A stretch of DNA of 64,000 nucleotides from Staphylococcus delphini (GTDB lineage Bacteria > Bacillota > Bacilli > Staphylococcales > Staphylococcaceae), in NCBI RefSeq assembly GCF_900636325.1, contig NZ_LR134263.1, forward strand, positions 1,860,001-1,924,000, read 5' to 3'. The translations under genes were made by a program, and so were the position numbers. Numbering within the stretch: the first letter of the stretch is position 1; the number at the start of each line of letters is the position of its first letter. Below, piece by piece: positions 16,974 through 31,028 of this stretch. Under the pieces are notes generated by a model. The model had not been told where the DNA came from and made no database searches. It worked only from the letters and a program-made list of their open reading frames with translations.

Positions 16974-17063
16974 ATGATTAGTATGAATTTATTAATCCCT
17001 CTTTTAGTATTTTTATTGATCTTAATTGGCGGTTGGCTCTTTTTACGTTGGTATTTAAGATAA
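16974..17063 (+). CDS. 29-residue single-helix membrane peptide
   Basis: The frame encodes MISMNLLIPLLVFLLILI followed by GGWLFLRWYLR and stops. It is one hydrophobic helix with a basic, aromatic C-terminus. GGAGG lies seven bases upstream of the ATG and a promoter-like element precedes it, so it is likely expressed. The form resembles small membrane regulators or type I toxins, but no antisense RNA is evident and I cannot name a family. Confidence 0.6.
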   Translation: MISMNLLIPLLVFLLILIGGWLFLRWYLR

Positions 17064-17261
17064 CCGTTTACTCGTTTAAAAGTAGTCATCTCATCTTTAA
17101 TCAAACAACACATCTTTGAATGAAGTTTCATAGCTCAAATTCAACTTTATCAGCACTACAAAATCGCTTCATTAATGCTTTCGTTATATCAACAAATACA
17201 AAAAGAAGCTGGGGATATTAAGTTTCCCCAGCTCCTTTACTATATTTTGTTGTGTATACCA

Positions 17262-17892
17262 AGGGATGGGGCTAGAAAAAATTAAGCCTTAAGCTATACA
17301 TAGATTGCATATTCATTAATGACTTTAAAACGGTCGGAAAATGAGCGTGAATGGGATAAAAATTGATGCTATTGTTTTCTTGATTTCATAAACTTGCCCT
17401 CAGTTTCGCTGTATTTCATATAAGATTGTCCAGAAGGCTGAGACTCCTGAGGGAATGCGTGCATAATGCTGACAGTCTCCTCTTTACTTTAATGGTAGGA
17501 GGTGTTTAACGCAGTAGCTGTCTGACTTCTCAATGCGCTCGCTTTTGAGAAGTCTAGTCAGCCTTGCGGGGGCAGTACGACGAAATCTTTGTTGAACATG
17601 AGATTTCTATACTGCTCCCAAAATCCACAATGAATGGGTGCGCTGGGAATCAATAAACGGTGTTCCAAAAGCAGGATTTTCGACAGAACTCCCGCGATTT
17701 CGGCAAAATTTGGAAATCAATTTTGCTCATCGCTCGGTTCTGCTCAAATCCTAAGCGCTTTTGTCACAACCTCCCCTCAACCCCTAGAACGCGAAGCCAT
17801 GAAGGCAATCTAAAGCCACAATTCATAGGGAGGGCAAGTTTAACAAAAATATTGCATCAATAGCATCAAATTTTTTATGTCCCATCCCGTTT
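17262..17892. repeat. Long dispersed intergenic repeat, fullest copy
   Basis: This 630-bp non-coding stretch contains blocks shared with 31540-31850 and 43068-43180. They include GTCGGAAAATGAG, GCAGTAGCTGTCTGACTTCT, the hairpin TGACTTCTCAA...TTGAGAAGTC, TACTGCTCCCAAAATCCA, and the closing ATGTCCCATCCC. It fills most of the 17064-17896 gap and carries no credible gene. A 67-codon frame at 17660-17863 is probably an accident of the repeat. Confidence 0.75.
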
Positions 17893-17896
17893 CTGC

Positions 17897-18505
17897 TTAT
17901 AATTGATTACGCCATTCGACTAATGTTTGAATGTCATCTTCTGAAATTTTGCCTTCTTCACGTGCAACTTCAATCAGTTCATCATAGCTGCTTAACGTAT
18001 AGAAAGGGACACCTGCTGCTTTAAACGCTTCGTCAGCTTTATTTAAACCATATGTGAAAATCGCAACGACACCTAACACTTCAGCACCCGCTTCTTGTAA
18101 TGCTTCAACAGCTGTGATGGAAGAGCCACCAGTTGAAATTAGATCTTCAATGACGACGACTTTTTTGCCTTCACTGCGCGCGCCTTCGATTTGGTTTTGT
18201 TTGCCGTGGCTTTTACTTTTTGAACGCACGTAATTCATTGGCAAGTTCATTTTATCTGAAATATACGCCGCATGTGGAATACCGGCTGTTGCTGTGCCTG
18301 ATACGATTTCGACCTCAGCAAAATGTTGTTGAATCAGTTCAATTAAGCCGTCACGAATCGCGGTACGTACTTCTGGATATCCGAGTGTGACACGGTTATC
18401 ACAATAAATAGGTGATTGAATGCCGGAACTCCATGTATACATTTCATTCGGTGATAATGATACGGCTTCGATATCTAATAATGCTTTTGCGATTAATTTT
18501 GACAT
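17897..18505 (-). CDS. pyrE: Orotate phosphoribosyltransferase
   Basis: The 202-residue enzyme converts orotate and PRPP to OMP. The PRPP-binding motif is [14 protein letters not shown], and the orotate loop region includes [15 protein letters not shown]. The ATG at 18505 overlaps the end of pyrF by 13 bp; a longer frame would start at a TTG. It is the last gene of the pyr operon. Confidence 0.96.
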   Translation of the reverse strand: MSKLIAKALLDIEAVSLSPNEMYTWSSGIQSPIYCDNRVTLGYPEVRTAIRDGLIELIQQHFAEVEIVSGTATAGIPHAAYISDKMNLPMNYVRSKSKSHGKQNQIEGARSEGKKVVVIEDLISTGGSSITAVEALQEAGAEVLGVVAIFTYGLNKADEAFKAAGVPFYTLSSYDELIEVAREEGKISEDDIQTLVEWRNQL

Positions 18506-19197
18506 GCATTTAACCAACTTTCTTTAATTTGATGATAACTTCGTACTGGATGGTCGCTTTGTGTAATCGGGCGACCGACAACGATATGTGTCGAACCGAG
18601 TTGACGTGCTTTTTCTGGCGTCGTGATGCGTTGCTGATCGTCTTTTGCACTGTGCGCTAGACGAATACCTGGTGTCACTTTTAAGAAATCGTCGCCACAA
18701 TGTTCGCGAATCATTGTTGTTTCTAACGGTGAACATACGACACCATCTAAGCCTGCTTGTTGCGCAAGGCGAGCATAGTTTAAAACAGCCGTTTCCATCG
18801 ATGTTTGGATGTTTTGCTCCTCATGCAACTGCTGTTCAGATGTAGATGTCAATTGAGTGACGGCGATAATCTTAATGTCTTTGTTGTGTCGACGTAACCC
18901 TTCTATGGCGCGCTCCATCATGACTGTACCGCCAGCTGCATGAACATTGACGAGGTCCACGTTCAGTTTTGCGAGACCTTCCATCGCTTTACCGACCGTA
19001 TTCGGAATATCGTGTAATTTTAAGTCTAAAAAGATGTCGTGGCCGAGTGCTTTAATTTGATCAATGAGTGCTGGACCTGTCTGATAAAACAATTCCATAC
19101 CAATTTTGACGAATAATGGTTCATCAAATTGCGCTAAAAATGACATCACTTCTGCTTCAGTTGCAAAATCTAAGGCGATAATCGGATCCTGTCTCAT
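18493..19197 (-). CDS. pyrF: Orotidine 5'-phosphate decarboxylase
   Basis: The 234-residue TIM-barrel enzyme makes UMP from OMP. The catalytic charged cluster is [10 protein letters not shown], with K60 and D63, and VVGRPI forms the phosphate-binding end. It lies one base after pyrD and overlaps pyrE. Confidence 0.96.
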   Translation of the reverse strand: MRQDPIIALDFATEAEVMSFLAQFDEPLFVKIGMELFYQTGPALIDQIKALGHDIFLDLKLHDIPNTVGKAMEGLAKLNVDLVNVHAAGGTVMMERAIEGLRRHNKDIKIIAVTQLTSTSEQQLHEEQNIQTSMETAVLNYARLAQQAGLDGVVCSPLETTMIREHCGDDFLKVTPGIRLAHSAKDDQQRITTPEKARQLGSTHIVVGRPITQSDHPVRSYHQIKESWLNACQN

Positions 19198-19198
19198 G

Positions 19199-20880
<1,682 letters not shown>

Positions 20881-20893
20881 CGCTTTTGACCTC

Positions 20894-23800
20894 CTACATA
20901 TTTCTCATTGAAAACGTCATACTTTCAATGACATTCGTTAATGCGTTCGCTGTATCGAGTGAAGTGAGACAAGGGACCCCATTTTCAACTGATGCACGAC
21001 GAATTTGGAATCCGTCACGTTCAATCGTTTTCCCTTTTGTCATCGTGTTAATGACAAGTTGGACTGAACCGTCTTGAATTTTTGTAATTAAATCATCGTG
21101 GCCTCCAATTTTTTCTACCGTTTCAACGTTGATGTCGTGGTCTTTCAACGTAGCGGCTGTGCCTGCTGTTGCCACGATTTTATAGCCGACTTCACTTAAA
21201 CGTTTCGCAATTTTAACCATTTCTTCTTTATCTTTATCGCTGACAGTAATCAATGCTGTACCGTAATCTTTGACTTCCATCCCTGCTGCTGTTAACCCTT
21301 TGTATAGCGCCTTTTCTAACGTAATGTCGCGACCCATCACTTCTCCTGTTGACTTCATTTCAGGTCCAAGTGTGATGTCGACATTTTTCAATTTATTAAA
21401 GCTGAATACCGGTGCTTTAACAAATACCCCTTCTTTGTACGGTTGGATGCCTGGTTGAAAGCCAAGATCTGTTAATTTTTGTCCCATAATCGCTTGCATT
21501 GCGAGTTGTGCCATTTGAATTTCTGTAATTTTACTTAAGAACGGCACAGTACGGCTCGCTCGTGGATTCACTTCTAGCACATAAACCCCATCATGTGCGA
21601 GAACGAATTGAATATTGATTAAACCGATAACGTTGAGCCCTTTCGCCAATTTGATAGTATAAGCTTCCAATGTATCAATGACGTCTTGACTTAACGTTTG
21701 TGGGGGATACACTGCGATAGAGTCACCTGAGTGAACACCCGCACGCTCGATATGTTCCATAATCCCTGGAATAATGACTGTTTCTCCGTCAGAAATGGCA
21801 TCCACTTCAATTTCTTTACCTGTTAAGTAACGGTCTACGAGTACAGGATGTTCTGGACTGGCTTTTACTGCTTCATTCATATAATTTTCAAGTTCTGCAT
21901 CATTGTACACAATTTCCATCGCACGGCCACCAAGTACGTATGATGGACGGACCACAACGGGATAACCGATATCGCGTGCATTGTCGAGTGCTTCTTGAGC
22001 CGATGTCGCTGTTTTCCCTTTCGGCTGAGGCACGTCAATTTTGTTCAGTAACGCTTCAAATTCTTTACGATCTTCAGCACGGTTGAGATCTTCAAGGGAT
22101 GTCCCTAAAATTTTCACACCGTATTTCGCTAATTTGTCCGCTAAGTTGATCGCTGTTTGGCCACCGAATTGTACGACGACGCCTTTAGGTTGTTCCAGAT
22201 TAATGATGTTCATCACATCTTCTTCTGTCAGTGGCTCGAAATAGAGCTTGTCTGAAATTGAGAAGTCCGTCGATACCGTTTCAGGGTTATTGTTAATAAT
22301 GATCGCTTCATAACCGGCATTTTGAATCGCCCATACCGCATGCACTGTCGCATAGTCGAATTCTACCCCTTGACCGATACGAATAGGTCCTGAACCGAGT
22401 ACGATAATTTTCTCTTTTTCAGTGACGCGCGATTCATTTTCTTCTTCATACGTACCATAGAAATAAGGTGTCGTTGATTCAAATTCTGCTGCACACGTAT
22501 CGACCATTTTATAGACAGGACGAATGTTGTGTTGTTGACGTAATTCATACACTTCTGCTTCTGTCATTTCAAAACGATGCGCAATGACGCGGTCGCTGAA
22601 GCCGAAACGTTTCGCAAATCTTAAGTAATCAATATCACCTGGATGTGCCTTTAATGCATGTTCCATATCGATAATATTTTTGAATTTATTTAAGAAGAAG
22701 TAATCGATCTTCGTCATTTCATGTAATTCTTCAAGCGTTGTGCCACGACGAATCGCTTCACCAATGAAGAACAATCTTTCGTCGTCTTGCGCTTTTATAC
22801 GTGATTTAATGTAGTCTAAGTCAAAAGATTCGCCGTTAGGTAAGCCGAGATGATGCACGCCGTATTCTAATGAACGAATCGCTTTTAATAAAGACTCTTC
22901 GTACGTGCGACCAATCGACATGACTTCCCCTGTCGCTTTCATTTGCGTACCGAGTTCACGTTCACCTTTTTCGAACTTATCAAATGGGAAACGTGGGATT
23001 TTCGATACGATATAGTCTAAACTTGGTTCAAATGCCGCATAAGATGTGCCAGTAACTGGGTTTTTCATCTCATCTAGCGTCAGACCTACCGCAATTTTCG
23101 CAGCGAGTTTCGCAATCGGATACCCTGTTGCTTTTGAAGCGAGTGCCGACGAACGTGACACACGCGGGTTCACTTCGATAATGTAAAACTGCATCGAATG
23201 TGGATCCAAAGCGAGCTGGACGTTACATCCCCCTTCAATTTCTAGCGCACGAATGACTTTTAATGACACGTCGCGCAACATTTGATATTCGACGTCAGAT
23301 AATGTTTGGCTTGGTGCAACAACGACTGAGTCCCCCGTATGGATACCGACTGGATCAATGTTTTCCATGTTACATACGACAATCGCATTATCATTTTTAT
23401 CGCGCATCACTTCATATTCAATTTCTTTAAAACCTGCGATCGACTTTTCAATTAAACATTGCGTGGCCGGACTATATTTCAACCCGTTAGAAACGACTTC
23501 ACGGAGCTCTTCATCATTATGACAAATGCCGCCCCCTGTGCCCCCCATCGTAAATGCTGGACGTACGATTAATGGATAACCGACTGCTTCTTTAAATGCA
23601 AAGGCTTGTTCAAGTGTATTCACGATGTCACTTTCAGGTACTGGCACATTCAAGTCATTCATTAACGAGCGGAACAATTCACGGTCTTCTGCTTGTTCAA
23701 TAGATGACAATTTCGTACCGAGGAGTGTGACGCTATTTTCCTCTAAGACACCGCTATTATGTAGTTCAATCGCCATGTTGAGCCCTGTTTGTCCACCGAG

Positions 23801-24067
23801 CGTCGGTAAGAGCGCATCCGGTTGTTCTTTACGGATAATGCGTGCAATAAAATCGTGAGTGAGCGGTTCGATGTAAACTTTGTCAGCAATTTCTTTATCC
23901 GTCATAATCGTCGCAGGGTTTGAGTTAACTAAAATGACACGGTAACCTTCTTCTTTGAGTGCGAGACATGCTTGTGTCCCTGCATAGTCAAATTCTGCTG
24001 CTTGACCGATAATGATAGGACCTGAGCCAATCACTAAAATCGTTTGAATATCATTTCTTTTAGGCAT
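20894..24067 (-). CDS. carB: Carbamoyl-phosphate synthase large subunit
   Basis: The 1057-residue protein has two ATP-grasp halves, with the repeated signatures [20 protein letters not shown] near the start and [18 protein letters not shown] near residue 555. A C-terminal MGS-like allosteric domain follows. It makes carbamoyl phosphate from bicarbonate, ATP and ammonia supplied by CarA. The first ATG overlaps the carA stop by 8 bp. Confidence 0.97.
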   Translation of the reverse strand: MPKRNDIQTILVIGSGPIIIGQAAEFDYAGTQACLALKEEGYRVILVNSNPATIMTDKEIADKVYIEPLTHDFIARIIRKEQPDALLPTLGGQTGLNMAIELHNSGVLEENSVTLLGTKLSSIEQAEDRELFRSLMNDLNVPVPESDIVNTLEQAFAFKEAVGYPLIVRPAFTMGGTGGGICHNDEELREVVSNGLKYSPATQCLIEKSIAGFKEIEYEVMRDKNDNAIVVCNMENIDPVGIHTGDSVVVAPSQTLSDVEYQMLRDVSLKVIRALEIEGGCNVQLALDPHSMQFYIIEVNPRVSRSSALASKATGYPIAKLAAKIAVGLTLDEMKNPVTGTSYAAFEPSLDYIVSKIPRFPFDKFEKGERELGTQMKATGEVMSIGRTYEESLLKAIRSLEYGVHHLGLPNGESFDLDYIKSRIKAQDDERLFFIGEAIRRGTTLEELHEMTKIDYFFLNKFKNIIDMEHALKAHPGDIDYLRFAKRFGFSDRVIAHRFEMTEAEVYELRQQHNIRPVYKMVDTCAAEFESTTPYFYGTYEEENESRVTEKEKIIVLGSGPIRIGQGVEFDYATVHAVWAIQNAGYEAIIINNNPETVSTDFSISDKLYFEPLTEEDVMNIINLEQPKGVVVQFGGQTAINLADKLAKYGVKILGTSLEDLNRAEDRKEFEALLNKIDVPQPKGKTATSAQEALDNARDIGYPVVVRPSYVLGGRAMEIVYNDAELENYMNEAVKASPEHPVLVDRYLTGKEIEVDAISDGETVIIPGIMEHIERAGVHSGDSIAVYPPQTLSQDVIDTLEAYTIKLAKGLNVIGLINIQFVLAHDGVYVLEVNPRASRTVPFLSKITEIQMAQLAMQAIMGQKLTDLGFQPGIQPYKEGVFVKAPVFSFNKLKNVDITLGPEMKSTGEVMGRDITLEKALYKGLTAAGMEVKDYGTALITVSDKDKEEMVKIAKRLSEVGYKIVATAGTAATLKDHDINVETVEKIGGHDDLITKIQDGSVQLVINTMTKGKTIERDGFQIRRASVENGVPCLTSLDTANALTNVIESMTFSMRNM

Positions 24068-25160
24068 GTGTAACGCGCTCCTTTTGCTTATTTTGTTGCA
24101 TCATTTCTACAAATTGATCAAATAAGTAATTCGAATCTGTCGGACCTGGGCAAGCTTCTGGATGATATTGTACCGAAAAGGCTGGTAACGTGCGGTGTTT
24201 CAACCCTTCAACTGTGCCATCATTTAAAGCGATGTGCGTAATTTCTAAATCTGTTGCAGCTACAGAATCTGCGTCGATCGCATAGCCATGGTTTTGACTT
24301 GTGAGTGCGATTTTACCTGTCGCCAAATCTTTAACAGGATGGTTGGCACCTCGATGTCCGAATTTCATTTTGAACGATTTCGCCCCTTGACTGAGCGCAA
24401 AAAGTTGATGACCGAGGCAAATGCCGAAAAACGGAATGCGCCCTAAAATACCGTTAATCATATCGAGTGCGACTGTCACGTCATCCGGATCACCAGGGCC
24501 GTTGGATAGCATGACACCATCTGGCGCCATTTTAATAATTGTATCTGCAGAAGTGTCATACGGGACGACCGTCACTTCACAGCCACGTGCGTTCAACTCA
24601 CGGACGATATTTTGTTTCTTTCCGAAGTCCACAAGTACAACGCGCAAGTCAAAGCCGGTTGAGACGTAAGGTGTTTTCGTAGAGACAGTTGGCACTTCAG
24701 TTCTTGGAAATTCTGCTGTTTTGAGTGCTGTCACAGTTGTTTCAATTTCAGATGGATCATCGACAAATGCTGCTTTGAGCACGCCATGTTGACGGATTTT
24801 TTTCGTAATGCTTCGTGTATCCACACCACTAATACCTGGAATGTCATATTCTTTTAATACGTCATCAAATGATTTTTGGGCTCTAAAGTTACTCGGCATC
24901 GTACATGCTTCTTTCACGACGACACCATTTAAACTCGGTGTCAAAGATTCAAAGTCGTCGTGGTTAATACCGTAATTGCCGATTAAAGGATACGTAAATG
25001 TAATAATTTGGCCTGTATATGACGGGTCTGAAATGGTTTCTTGATAACCTGTCATTGCAGTGTTGAACACAATTTCACCGCGTGTTAATTTGTCAGACCC
25101 TAACTTAAAGCCTGTATAATGTGAACCATCTTCTAAAACAAGGTAACGTTTCTCAAACAT
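24060..25160 (-). CDS. carA: Carbamoyl-phosphate synthase small subunit
   Basis: The 366-residue glutaminase subunit has a class I glutamine amidotransferase domain with the nucleophile in GICLGHQ and the histidine/glutamate pair in QYHPEACPG. It delivers ammonia to CarB. It lies two bases after pyrC and overlaps carB. Confidence 0.97.
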   Translation of the reverse strand: MFEKRYLVLEDGSHYTGFKLGSDKLTRGEIVFNTAMTGYQETISDPSYTGQIITFTYPLIGNYGINHDDFESLTPSLNGVVVKEACTMPSNFRAQKSFDDVLKEYDIPGISGVDTRSITKKIRQHGVLKAAFVDDPSEIETTVTALKTAEFPRTEVPTVSTKTPYVSTGFDLRVVLVDFGKKQNIVRELNARGCEVTVVPYDTSADTIIKMAPDGVMLSNGPGDPDDVTVALDMINGILGRIPFFGICLGHQLFALSQGAKSFKMKFGHRGANHPVKDLATGKIALTSQNHGYAIDADSVAATDLEITHIALNDGTVEGLKHRTLPAFSVQYHPEACPGPTDSNYLFDQFVEMMQQNKQKERVTHA

Positions 25161-25162
25161 GT

Positions 25163-26440
25163 TTATTTTGCCTCCTCGTAACGAATGTCGCCTTCAACCA
25201 TAGTTAAAATAGGATTGCCATATACTGTTTCACCTAAGAACGGTGTGTTAGACGCTTTTGATAAGAAATCTTCTGCTTTAATTTCGTATGCATCGTCTAA
25301 GTTGATTAATGTTAAATCTGCCAGCGCACCCTCTGCTAACTTACCATAAGGGAGATCGAACACTTCAGCTGGTTTGATTGTTAAGTAATCAACGAGTTGT
25401 TGTAATGACCAATCCCCATTTTTAACAAAGTGTGTATAAAGTAATGGGAAAGCTGTTTCACTGCCGACAATGCCGAATGGTGCACGTGTCATCGGTTGTA
25501 CTTTTTCGTCTGCTGCATGTGGCGCGTGGTCTGTCGCAATACAGTCAATCGTACCGTCAAGTAAGCCTGCTAATAACGCCGCTCTATCTTCTTGACTTCT
25601 TAACGGTGGATTCATTTTATAAATCGCATTATCTCCTGGCACATCATCTTCTGTCAGTAATAAATGGTGTGGCGTCACTTCCGCTGTCACTGGAATGCCT
25701 GCTTTTTTCGCATCCCGAATCACGCGAACACTTTCTTTCGTTGATACGTGGCACACATGATAATGACACCCTGTTGCTTCACTAAGTAACACGTCACGCG
25801 CGATTTGTACCGATTCGCAAATATTTGGAATGCCTGGGATGCCAAGCTCTTGACTGCGATGGCCTTCATGCATAGCACCACCATAGATAAGGCTGTTATC
25901 TTCACAATGTGCAACGACGGCTTTATTTTGTGCCTTCGCTTGTTGCATCGCTTCATACATCATCGCCGCTTCTTGAACACCGACACCATCATCTGTAAAA
26001 GCAAATGCACCATTTTCGGCTAACGCTTTGAAATCAACATGTTCTTTTCCTGCTTGTCGTACTGTAATAGCGGCATAAGGTAGGACACGAACTTGTGCAT
26101 TTTTTTCAATTAATTCATTTAGCTGTGTTAAATGTTCCAACGAATCAGGAACAGGTTTCGTATTTGGCATAGGACAAACCGTTGTAAAACCTCCACGTGC
26201 CGCTGCTTTGGTTCCTGTTTCGATCGTTTCTTTATATTCGCCACCTGGTTCTCTTAAATGCACATGGACATCAATGAAACCTGGCGCTAAAAAATGACCT
26301 TTTGCATCAATAACGGTCATGTCTTCAGTCGATTCAATCGTTTCTGCAATCTGTTTCACTGTCTTGCCTTCGATTAATACATCCACTTTTTTCAACGTAC
26401 CTGCTTCTAACATCTTTGCATTTTGAATTAATTTCATCAT
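25163..26440 (-). CDS. pyrC: Dihydroorotase
   Basis: The 425-residue type I dihydroorotase cyclises carbamoyl aspartate. The metal-binding motif is [10 protein letters not shown], and the catalytic aspartate lies in [14 protein letters not shown] lies eight bases before the first of two adjacent ATGs. Confidence 0.96.
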   Translation of the reverse strand: MMKLIQNAKMLEAGTLKKVDVLIEGKTVKQIAETIESTEDMTVIDAKGHFLAPGFIDVHVHLREPGGEYKETIETGTKAAARGGFTTVCPMPNTKPVPDSLEHLTQLNELIEKNAQVRVLPYAAITVRQAGKEHVDFKALAENGAFAFTDDGVGVQEAAMMYEAMQQAKAQNKAVVAHCEDNSLIYGGAMHEGHRSQELGIPGIPNICESVQIARDVLLSEATGCHYHVCHVSTKESVRVIRDAKKAGIPVTAEVTPHHLLLTEDDVPGDNAIYKMNPPLRSQEDRAALLAGLLDGTIDCIATDHAPHAADEKVQPMTRAPFGIVGSETAFPLLYTHFVKNGDWSLQQLVDYLTIKPAEVFDLPYGKLAEGALADLTLINLDDAYEIKAEDFLSKASNTPFLGETVYGNPILTMVEGDIRYEEAK

Positions 26441-26452
26441 CCTAATCGCTCC

Positions 26453-27346
<894 letters not shown>

Positions 27347-27352
27347 CTATAA

Positions 27353-28645
27353 TTAACTTTTTGGTAAAATTAAGTTCAGTAAAATCCCTGCTGTTGCTGA
27401 TAATGCCATCCCTTCAATTGTAAGATGTACACCTAAATCAGATAAATTCAACATCATGTTGCCGATACCGATGACGAGAATGACTGACGCGATGACTAAG
27501 TTACGGTTTTGCGCAAAGTTGACTTGGCTTTCGACAATCATACGTAAACCACTTGCGGCGATAGTCCCGAATAATAAGATGGACACGCCACCCATGACTG
27601 GTGTAGGGATAGATGAAATCAGTGCTGTAAACTTTCCAACAAAGCCAAGCATAATCGCGATAACAGCCGCACCACCAATGACGTAAATACTGTAAATTTT
27701 CGTAATCGCGAGTACACCGATATTTTCACCGTAAGTCGTACTTGGTGGGCCCCCGATGATACTTGAGAACATTGTCGATACCCCGTCACCGATGATAGAA
27801 CGGTGTAGTCCCGGATCTTTAAAGAAGTTACGGCCGACGATTTTGTTGATGACCATTTGGTGTCCGATATGTTCACTCACCGTTACAAACACGATTGGAA
27901 GCATCACTGCGATTAATCCGAGATGCACGGAAGGTTGATAATCTGCAAATGGAATGTAAATGTCTGGGAATTGGAACCAAGCGGCCTCTGCGACAGGTTT
28001 AAAATCTACAATGCCAAACAATATCGCTGTAATGTAGCCGACGATAATGCCGACTAAAACTGGAATGAGCGAGAAAAAGCCTTTCGCAAATCCTTGAACA
28101 ATCAATGTCACAAGTAATGTAATCCCTGCCACTGCTACAAAGCTTAAGTTGTATCCTTTCATCTCAGCTGAACTTTCAAACATCGCCATGTTGACAGCAG
28201 TCGGTGCTAAGCTTAAACCGATTACCATAATGACCGGACCGACAACGACAGGTGGTAATAAATGCATGAGCCAGTTTGTGCCACTCACTTTGATCGCAAT
28301 CCCGATGATGACGTACATGACACCACTCATGAATAACGCGACAAGCATATCACCTAAGCTATTCGTACTTAAACCGGTAATAATCGGTGTGATAAACGCA
28401 AAACTTGAACCGAGATACGCCGGAATTTTTCCTTTTGTAATCAAAATGTAGAGCAATGTCCCTACCCCTGATGCAAGTAATGCTGATGATACGGGCAAGC
28501 CTGTTAAAAACGGTACTAATACTGTGGCCCCAAACATCGCAAATAAATGTTGAAGACTTAAAAATACCCATTGGCCTGCTTTCGGTTTTTCATTCACATC
28601 GAGTACCGGTTGAACCGTTCTCGTAAACATTTGTTCATTTTCCAT
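27353..28645 (-). CDS. pyrP: Uracil permease
   Basis: The 430-residue protein belongs to the NCS2 nucleobase:cation symporter family, with about 12-14 hydrophobic segments and the family stretches QHLFAMFGATVLVP, PSTTYGENIGVLA and GGVSILLFG. It imports uracil for salvage. AAGGAAG precedes the start at 28645. It is second in the operon, behind its own PyrR-type attenuator. Confidence 0.95.
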   Translation of the reverse strand: MENEQMFTRTVQPVLDVNEKPKAGQWVFLSLQHLFAMFGATVLVPFLTGLPVSSALLASGVGTLLYILITKGKIPAYLGSSFAFITPIITGLSTNSLGDMLVALFMSGVMYVIIGIAIKVSGTNWLMHLLPPVVVGPVIMVIGLSLAPTAVNMAMFESSAEMKGYNLSFVAVAGITLLVTLIVQGFAKGFFSLIPVLVGIIVGYITAILFGIVDFKPVAEAAWFQFPDIYIPFADYQPSVHLGLIAVMLPIVFVTVSEHIGHQMVINKIVGRNFFKDPGLHRSIIGDGVSTMFSSIIGGPPSTTYGENIGVLAITKIYSIYVIGGAAVIAIMLGFVGKFTALISSIPTPVMGGVSILLFGTIAASGLRMIVESQVNFAQNRNLVIASVILVIGIGNMMLNLSDLGVHLTIEGMALSATAGILLNLILPKS

Positions 28646-28663
28646 TGTTTTCTTCCTTTCGCA

Positions 28664-28814
28664 TAAAAAAAGTCTCTTCACCGATTAAGGTAAGAGACTG
28701 AGGTGGTTCCAAACCGCTATGCACATAGAGGCCAGCCTTAAAAAGCGGCATCAGATGCAAGGATGCTGTTTGAAACGGTACCTTTGTCAGTCTCTCGTAC
28801 TGAATTAAAAGGTG
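28664..28814 (-). promoter_or_regulatory. PyrR-type attenuator between pyrR and pyrP
   Basis: The minus-strand RNA ends in a terminator (AGTCTCTT, 13-base loop, AAGAGACT, then seven T) at 28664-28699, just before the pyrP ribosome-binding site. Upstream is GTACGAGAGACTGA, which can pair with the terminator's left arm as an antiterminator and shares GTACGAGAGAC with the pyrR leader. By analogy with Bacillus, UMP-bound PyrR would favour termination. Confidence 0.75.
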
Positions 28815-28817
28815 TCA

Positions 28818-29342
28818 TTATGTGATGACAACCGCATTGCGATCGTCTATTTCTTCTAAGTAAACATTGACAGATTCTTCATGAGACGTTGGAATATTTT
28901 TTCCTACAAAGTCTGCGCGAATCGGTAACTCTCGGTGACCACGATCCACGAGTGTCGCTAAACCAATCTTTTTCGGTCTCGCATGAAGTAAAATCGCATC
29001 AAGGGAGGCACGTACAGTACGTCCTGTGTATAGCACATCGTCGACAATGATGACCACTTGATGATTCAAATCTGTATCAATATCAAAGCCAGGTGTCTCG
29101 AGCGGTTGACGTGAATCGATATCATCTCTAAAGCTTGTAATATCAATCGCACCCGTTGGCACTTCGACTTCTTCAATTTGTTGAATCTTTTGTTGAATCC
29201 GTTGCGCTAAATACTCACCACGCGTTTTAATGCCGAGTAATACAAGATTTTCTGTGCCTTTGTTATATTCTAAAATTTCATGAGCGATGCGTGTTACTGT
29301 TCGTTTGATTGCAGATTCATCTAATACAACACGTTCAGCCAA
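28818..29342 (-). CDS. pyrR: Pyrimidine operon attenuation protein / uracil phosphoribosyltransferase
   Basis: The 174-residue protein binds pyr mRNA when UMP is high and promotes termination; it also has weak UPRTase activity. The PRPP-binding motif is [19 protein letters not shown], and [18 protein letters not shown] is the conserved C-terminal region. It is the first gene of the operon. Confidence 0.97.
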   Translation of the reverse strand: MAERVVLDESAIKRTVTRIAHEILEYNKGTENLVLLGIKTRGEYLAQRIQQKIQQIEEVEVPTGAIDITSFRDDIDSRQPLETPGFDIDTDLNHQVVIIVDDVLYTGRTVRASLDAILLHARPKKIGLATLVDRGHRELPIRADFVGKNIPTSHEESVNVYLEEIDDRNAVVIT

Positions 29343-29360
29343 TCATTTCACTCCTTACGC

Positions 29361-29530
29361 AAAAAACTCATGCCTTTAAGTAGACATGAGTTTTAAGCAA
29401 TTTATAATGATAGACTACCAACAACTGTACCATTACGTCTCTCGTACGCACTATGCGGTATCTGTGTGATAGTTCTCTAAATTGAGTGGTTGATATCATG
29501 TCTTTTGAGCCTCACAGGACTCCCTCTTAA
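29361..29530 (-). promoter_or_regulatory. PyrR-type attenuator in the pyrR leader
   Basis: The terminator is ACTCATG / CATGAGT with a T-run at 29361-29394. The PyrR-binding loop AGTCCTGTGAGGCT at 29508-29521 is close to the Bacillus consensus AGTCCAGAGAGGCT. GTACGAGAGACG lies between them. Confidence 0.8.
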
Positions 29531-29567
29531 AGACGATTCAGTTTTTATTCGTTTTTGACTTATTCTT

Positions 29568-29596
29568 ATGGTAACGTTTTTGACACTAAAAGTCAA
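29568..29596 (-). promoter_or_regulatory. pyr operon promoter
   Basis: TTGACT (29591-29596) and TACCAT (29568-29573) are separated by 17 bp on the minus strand, placing the start about 40 bp upstream of the PyrR-binding loop. Confidence 0.7.
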
Positions 29597-29625
29597 AGTA
29601 AATCTGGTTATTTTTTAAATTTTGC

Positions 29626-30543
29626 TTAAATATCCTCTTTACGCACTTGTTCAATGACAGCTTCAAATTCTGCAGGAAGCGGCGCAGTACGTTCAATGTA
29701 CTCGCCTGTCTTTGGATGTTCAAAACCGATAAGACCCGCATGTAAAGCTTGTCCGCCAATTTCTAACGTCTTTTTCGGACCGTATTTCGGATCACCTACA
29801 AGCGGATAACCGATATACTTCATGTGCACACGAATTTGGTGCGTACGTCCTGTTTCGAGTTCGCATTCAACCAATGTATGGTTTTTGAACGTCTCAATGA
29901 CATTAAAATGCGTCACAGCTTCTTTACCGTCATCAACGACAGCCATCGATTGACGGTCGTTTTTATTGCGTCCAATAGGTGCATCAATCGTTCCAAACTC
30001 ATGTGGAATATGACCATGAACGAGCGCAATATACTTTCTTTTCACTGTTTTTGCCATCAATTGTTCAACTAAACTGCGATGTGCCACGTCATTTTTCGCA
30101 ACCATCAGTAACCCTGACGTATCTTTATCAATACGGTGCACGATACCTGGACGAATTTCACCGTTAATGCCTGATAAATTTTTGATTTGATACATCAATC
30201 CATTTACAAGCGTTCCAGTATAATGCCCAGGCGATGGATGAACGACCATGCCTTTAGGTTTATACACAATCGCTACATCATCATCTTCGTAGTAAATGTC
30301 TAAATTTAAGTTTTCGGCTTGAATATCTGCTTCTACCACTTCTTTTTCAGTGATTTCGACTCGGTCACCTAATTTTAATTTGTAGTTCGACTTGACTGCT
30401 TTACCATTGACTTCAATTAATCCTTCTTTAATCCACTCTTGTAATTGGCTGCGTGACCACTCCGAATTGAATTCAGGCAATATTTTGTCAATCCGCTGTA
30501 AATGATGCGTTGCGTCTTCAATATTAAATATATGTTTTTCCAT
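29626..30543 (-). CDS. RluD-family pseudouridine synthase
   Basis: The 305-residue protein has an N-terminal S4 RNA-binding domain (LPEFNSEWSRSQLQEWI) and the RluA/RluD catalytic domain with the aspartate in HRIDKDTSGLLMVAKN. It isomerises uridines in large-subunit rRNA; the exact sites are inferred from family only. Its start overlaps the lspA stop by one base, the usual lspA-rluD pair of Firmicutes (ylyB in Bacillus). Confidence 0.92.
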   Translation of the reverse strand: MEKHIFNIEDATHHLQRIDKILPEFNSEWSRSQLQEWIKEGLIEVNGKAVKSNYKLKLGDRVEITEKEVVEADIQAENLNLDIYYEDDDVAIVYKPKGMVVHPSPGHYTGTLVNGLMYQIKNLSGINGEIRPGIVHRIDKDTSGLLMVAKNDVAHRSLVEQLMAKTVKRKYIALVHGHIPHEFGTIDAPIGRNKNDRQSMAVVDDGKEAVTHFNVIETFKNHTLVECELETGRTHQIRVHMKYIGYPLVGDPKYGPKKTLEIGGQALHAGLIGFEHPKTGEYIERTAPLPAEFEAVIEQVRKEDI

Positions 30544-31028
30544 TACGACACCTTACCTTTTTGATTCTGATCTTTTAATAATACAATAATCAACAAGATC
30601 ACACCTATTGTCAAACTCGCATCTGCAATATTAAAAATAGGGAAATCATAACCGAAAATGACTGTATCTATAAAGTCTACCACTTCACCGCTACTGACAC
30701 GATCAATAAAGTTACCTAATGCCCCCGAAAATAACAAGCTAATCGCAATTTGCATCAACATGTGATTTTTCGCTTCTTTAATATAAAAGACGATGAGCGC
30801 AACTAAAATGATCACCGTAATAATGTAGAAGAATGTCATCTTCCCACTTAGTATACCCCAAGCCGCCCCATTATTGCGATGAGAAGTAATGTATAAAAAT
30901 TTTGGAAGTACTGCAAACGACTCACCTATCGTCATTTGTGTACGGATGATGAATTTGGTCAGTTGGTCGCCTATCAAGATGATAAGTGCGATAAAGAGCG
31001 TTAGGCCGATGTAATATTGTTGTTTCAT
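30543..31028 (-). CDS. lspA: Lipoprotein signal peptidase II
   Basis: The 161-residue membrane protein has four hydrophobic segments. The aspartic-protease dyad lies in GNFIDR and FNIADAS, with the family motif NNGAAWG. It cleaves signal peptides of diacylglyceryl-modified prolipoproteins. Confidence 0.96.
   Translation of the reverse strand: MKQQYYIGLTLFIALIILIGDQLTKFIIRTQMTIGESFAVLPKFLYITSHRNNGAAWGILSGKMTFFYIITVIILVALIVFYIKEAKNHMLMQIAISLLFSGALGNFIDRVSSGEVVDFIDTVIFGYDFPIFNIADASLTIGVILLIIVLLKDQNQKGKVS

Noticed and set aside
17660..17863. 67-codon frame inside the dispersed repeat
   Set aside because: It has no ribosome-binding site and lies wholly in a non-coding repeat.
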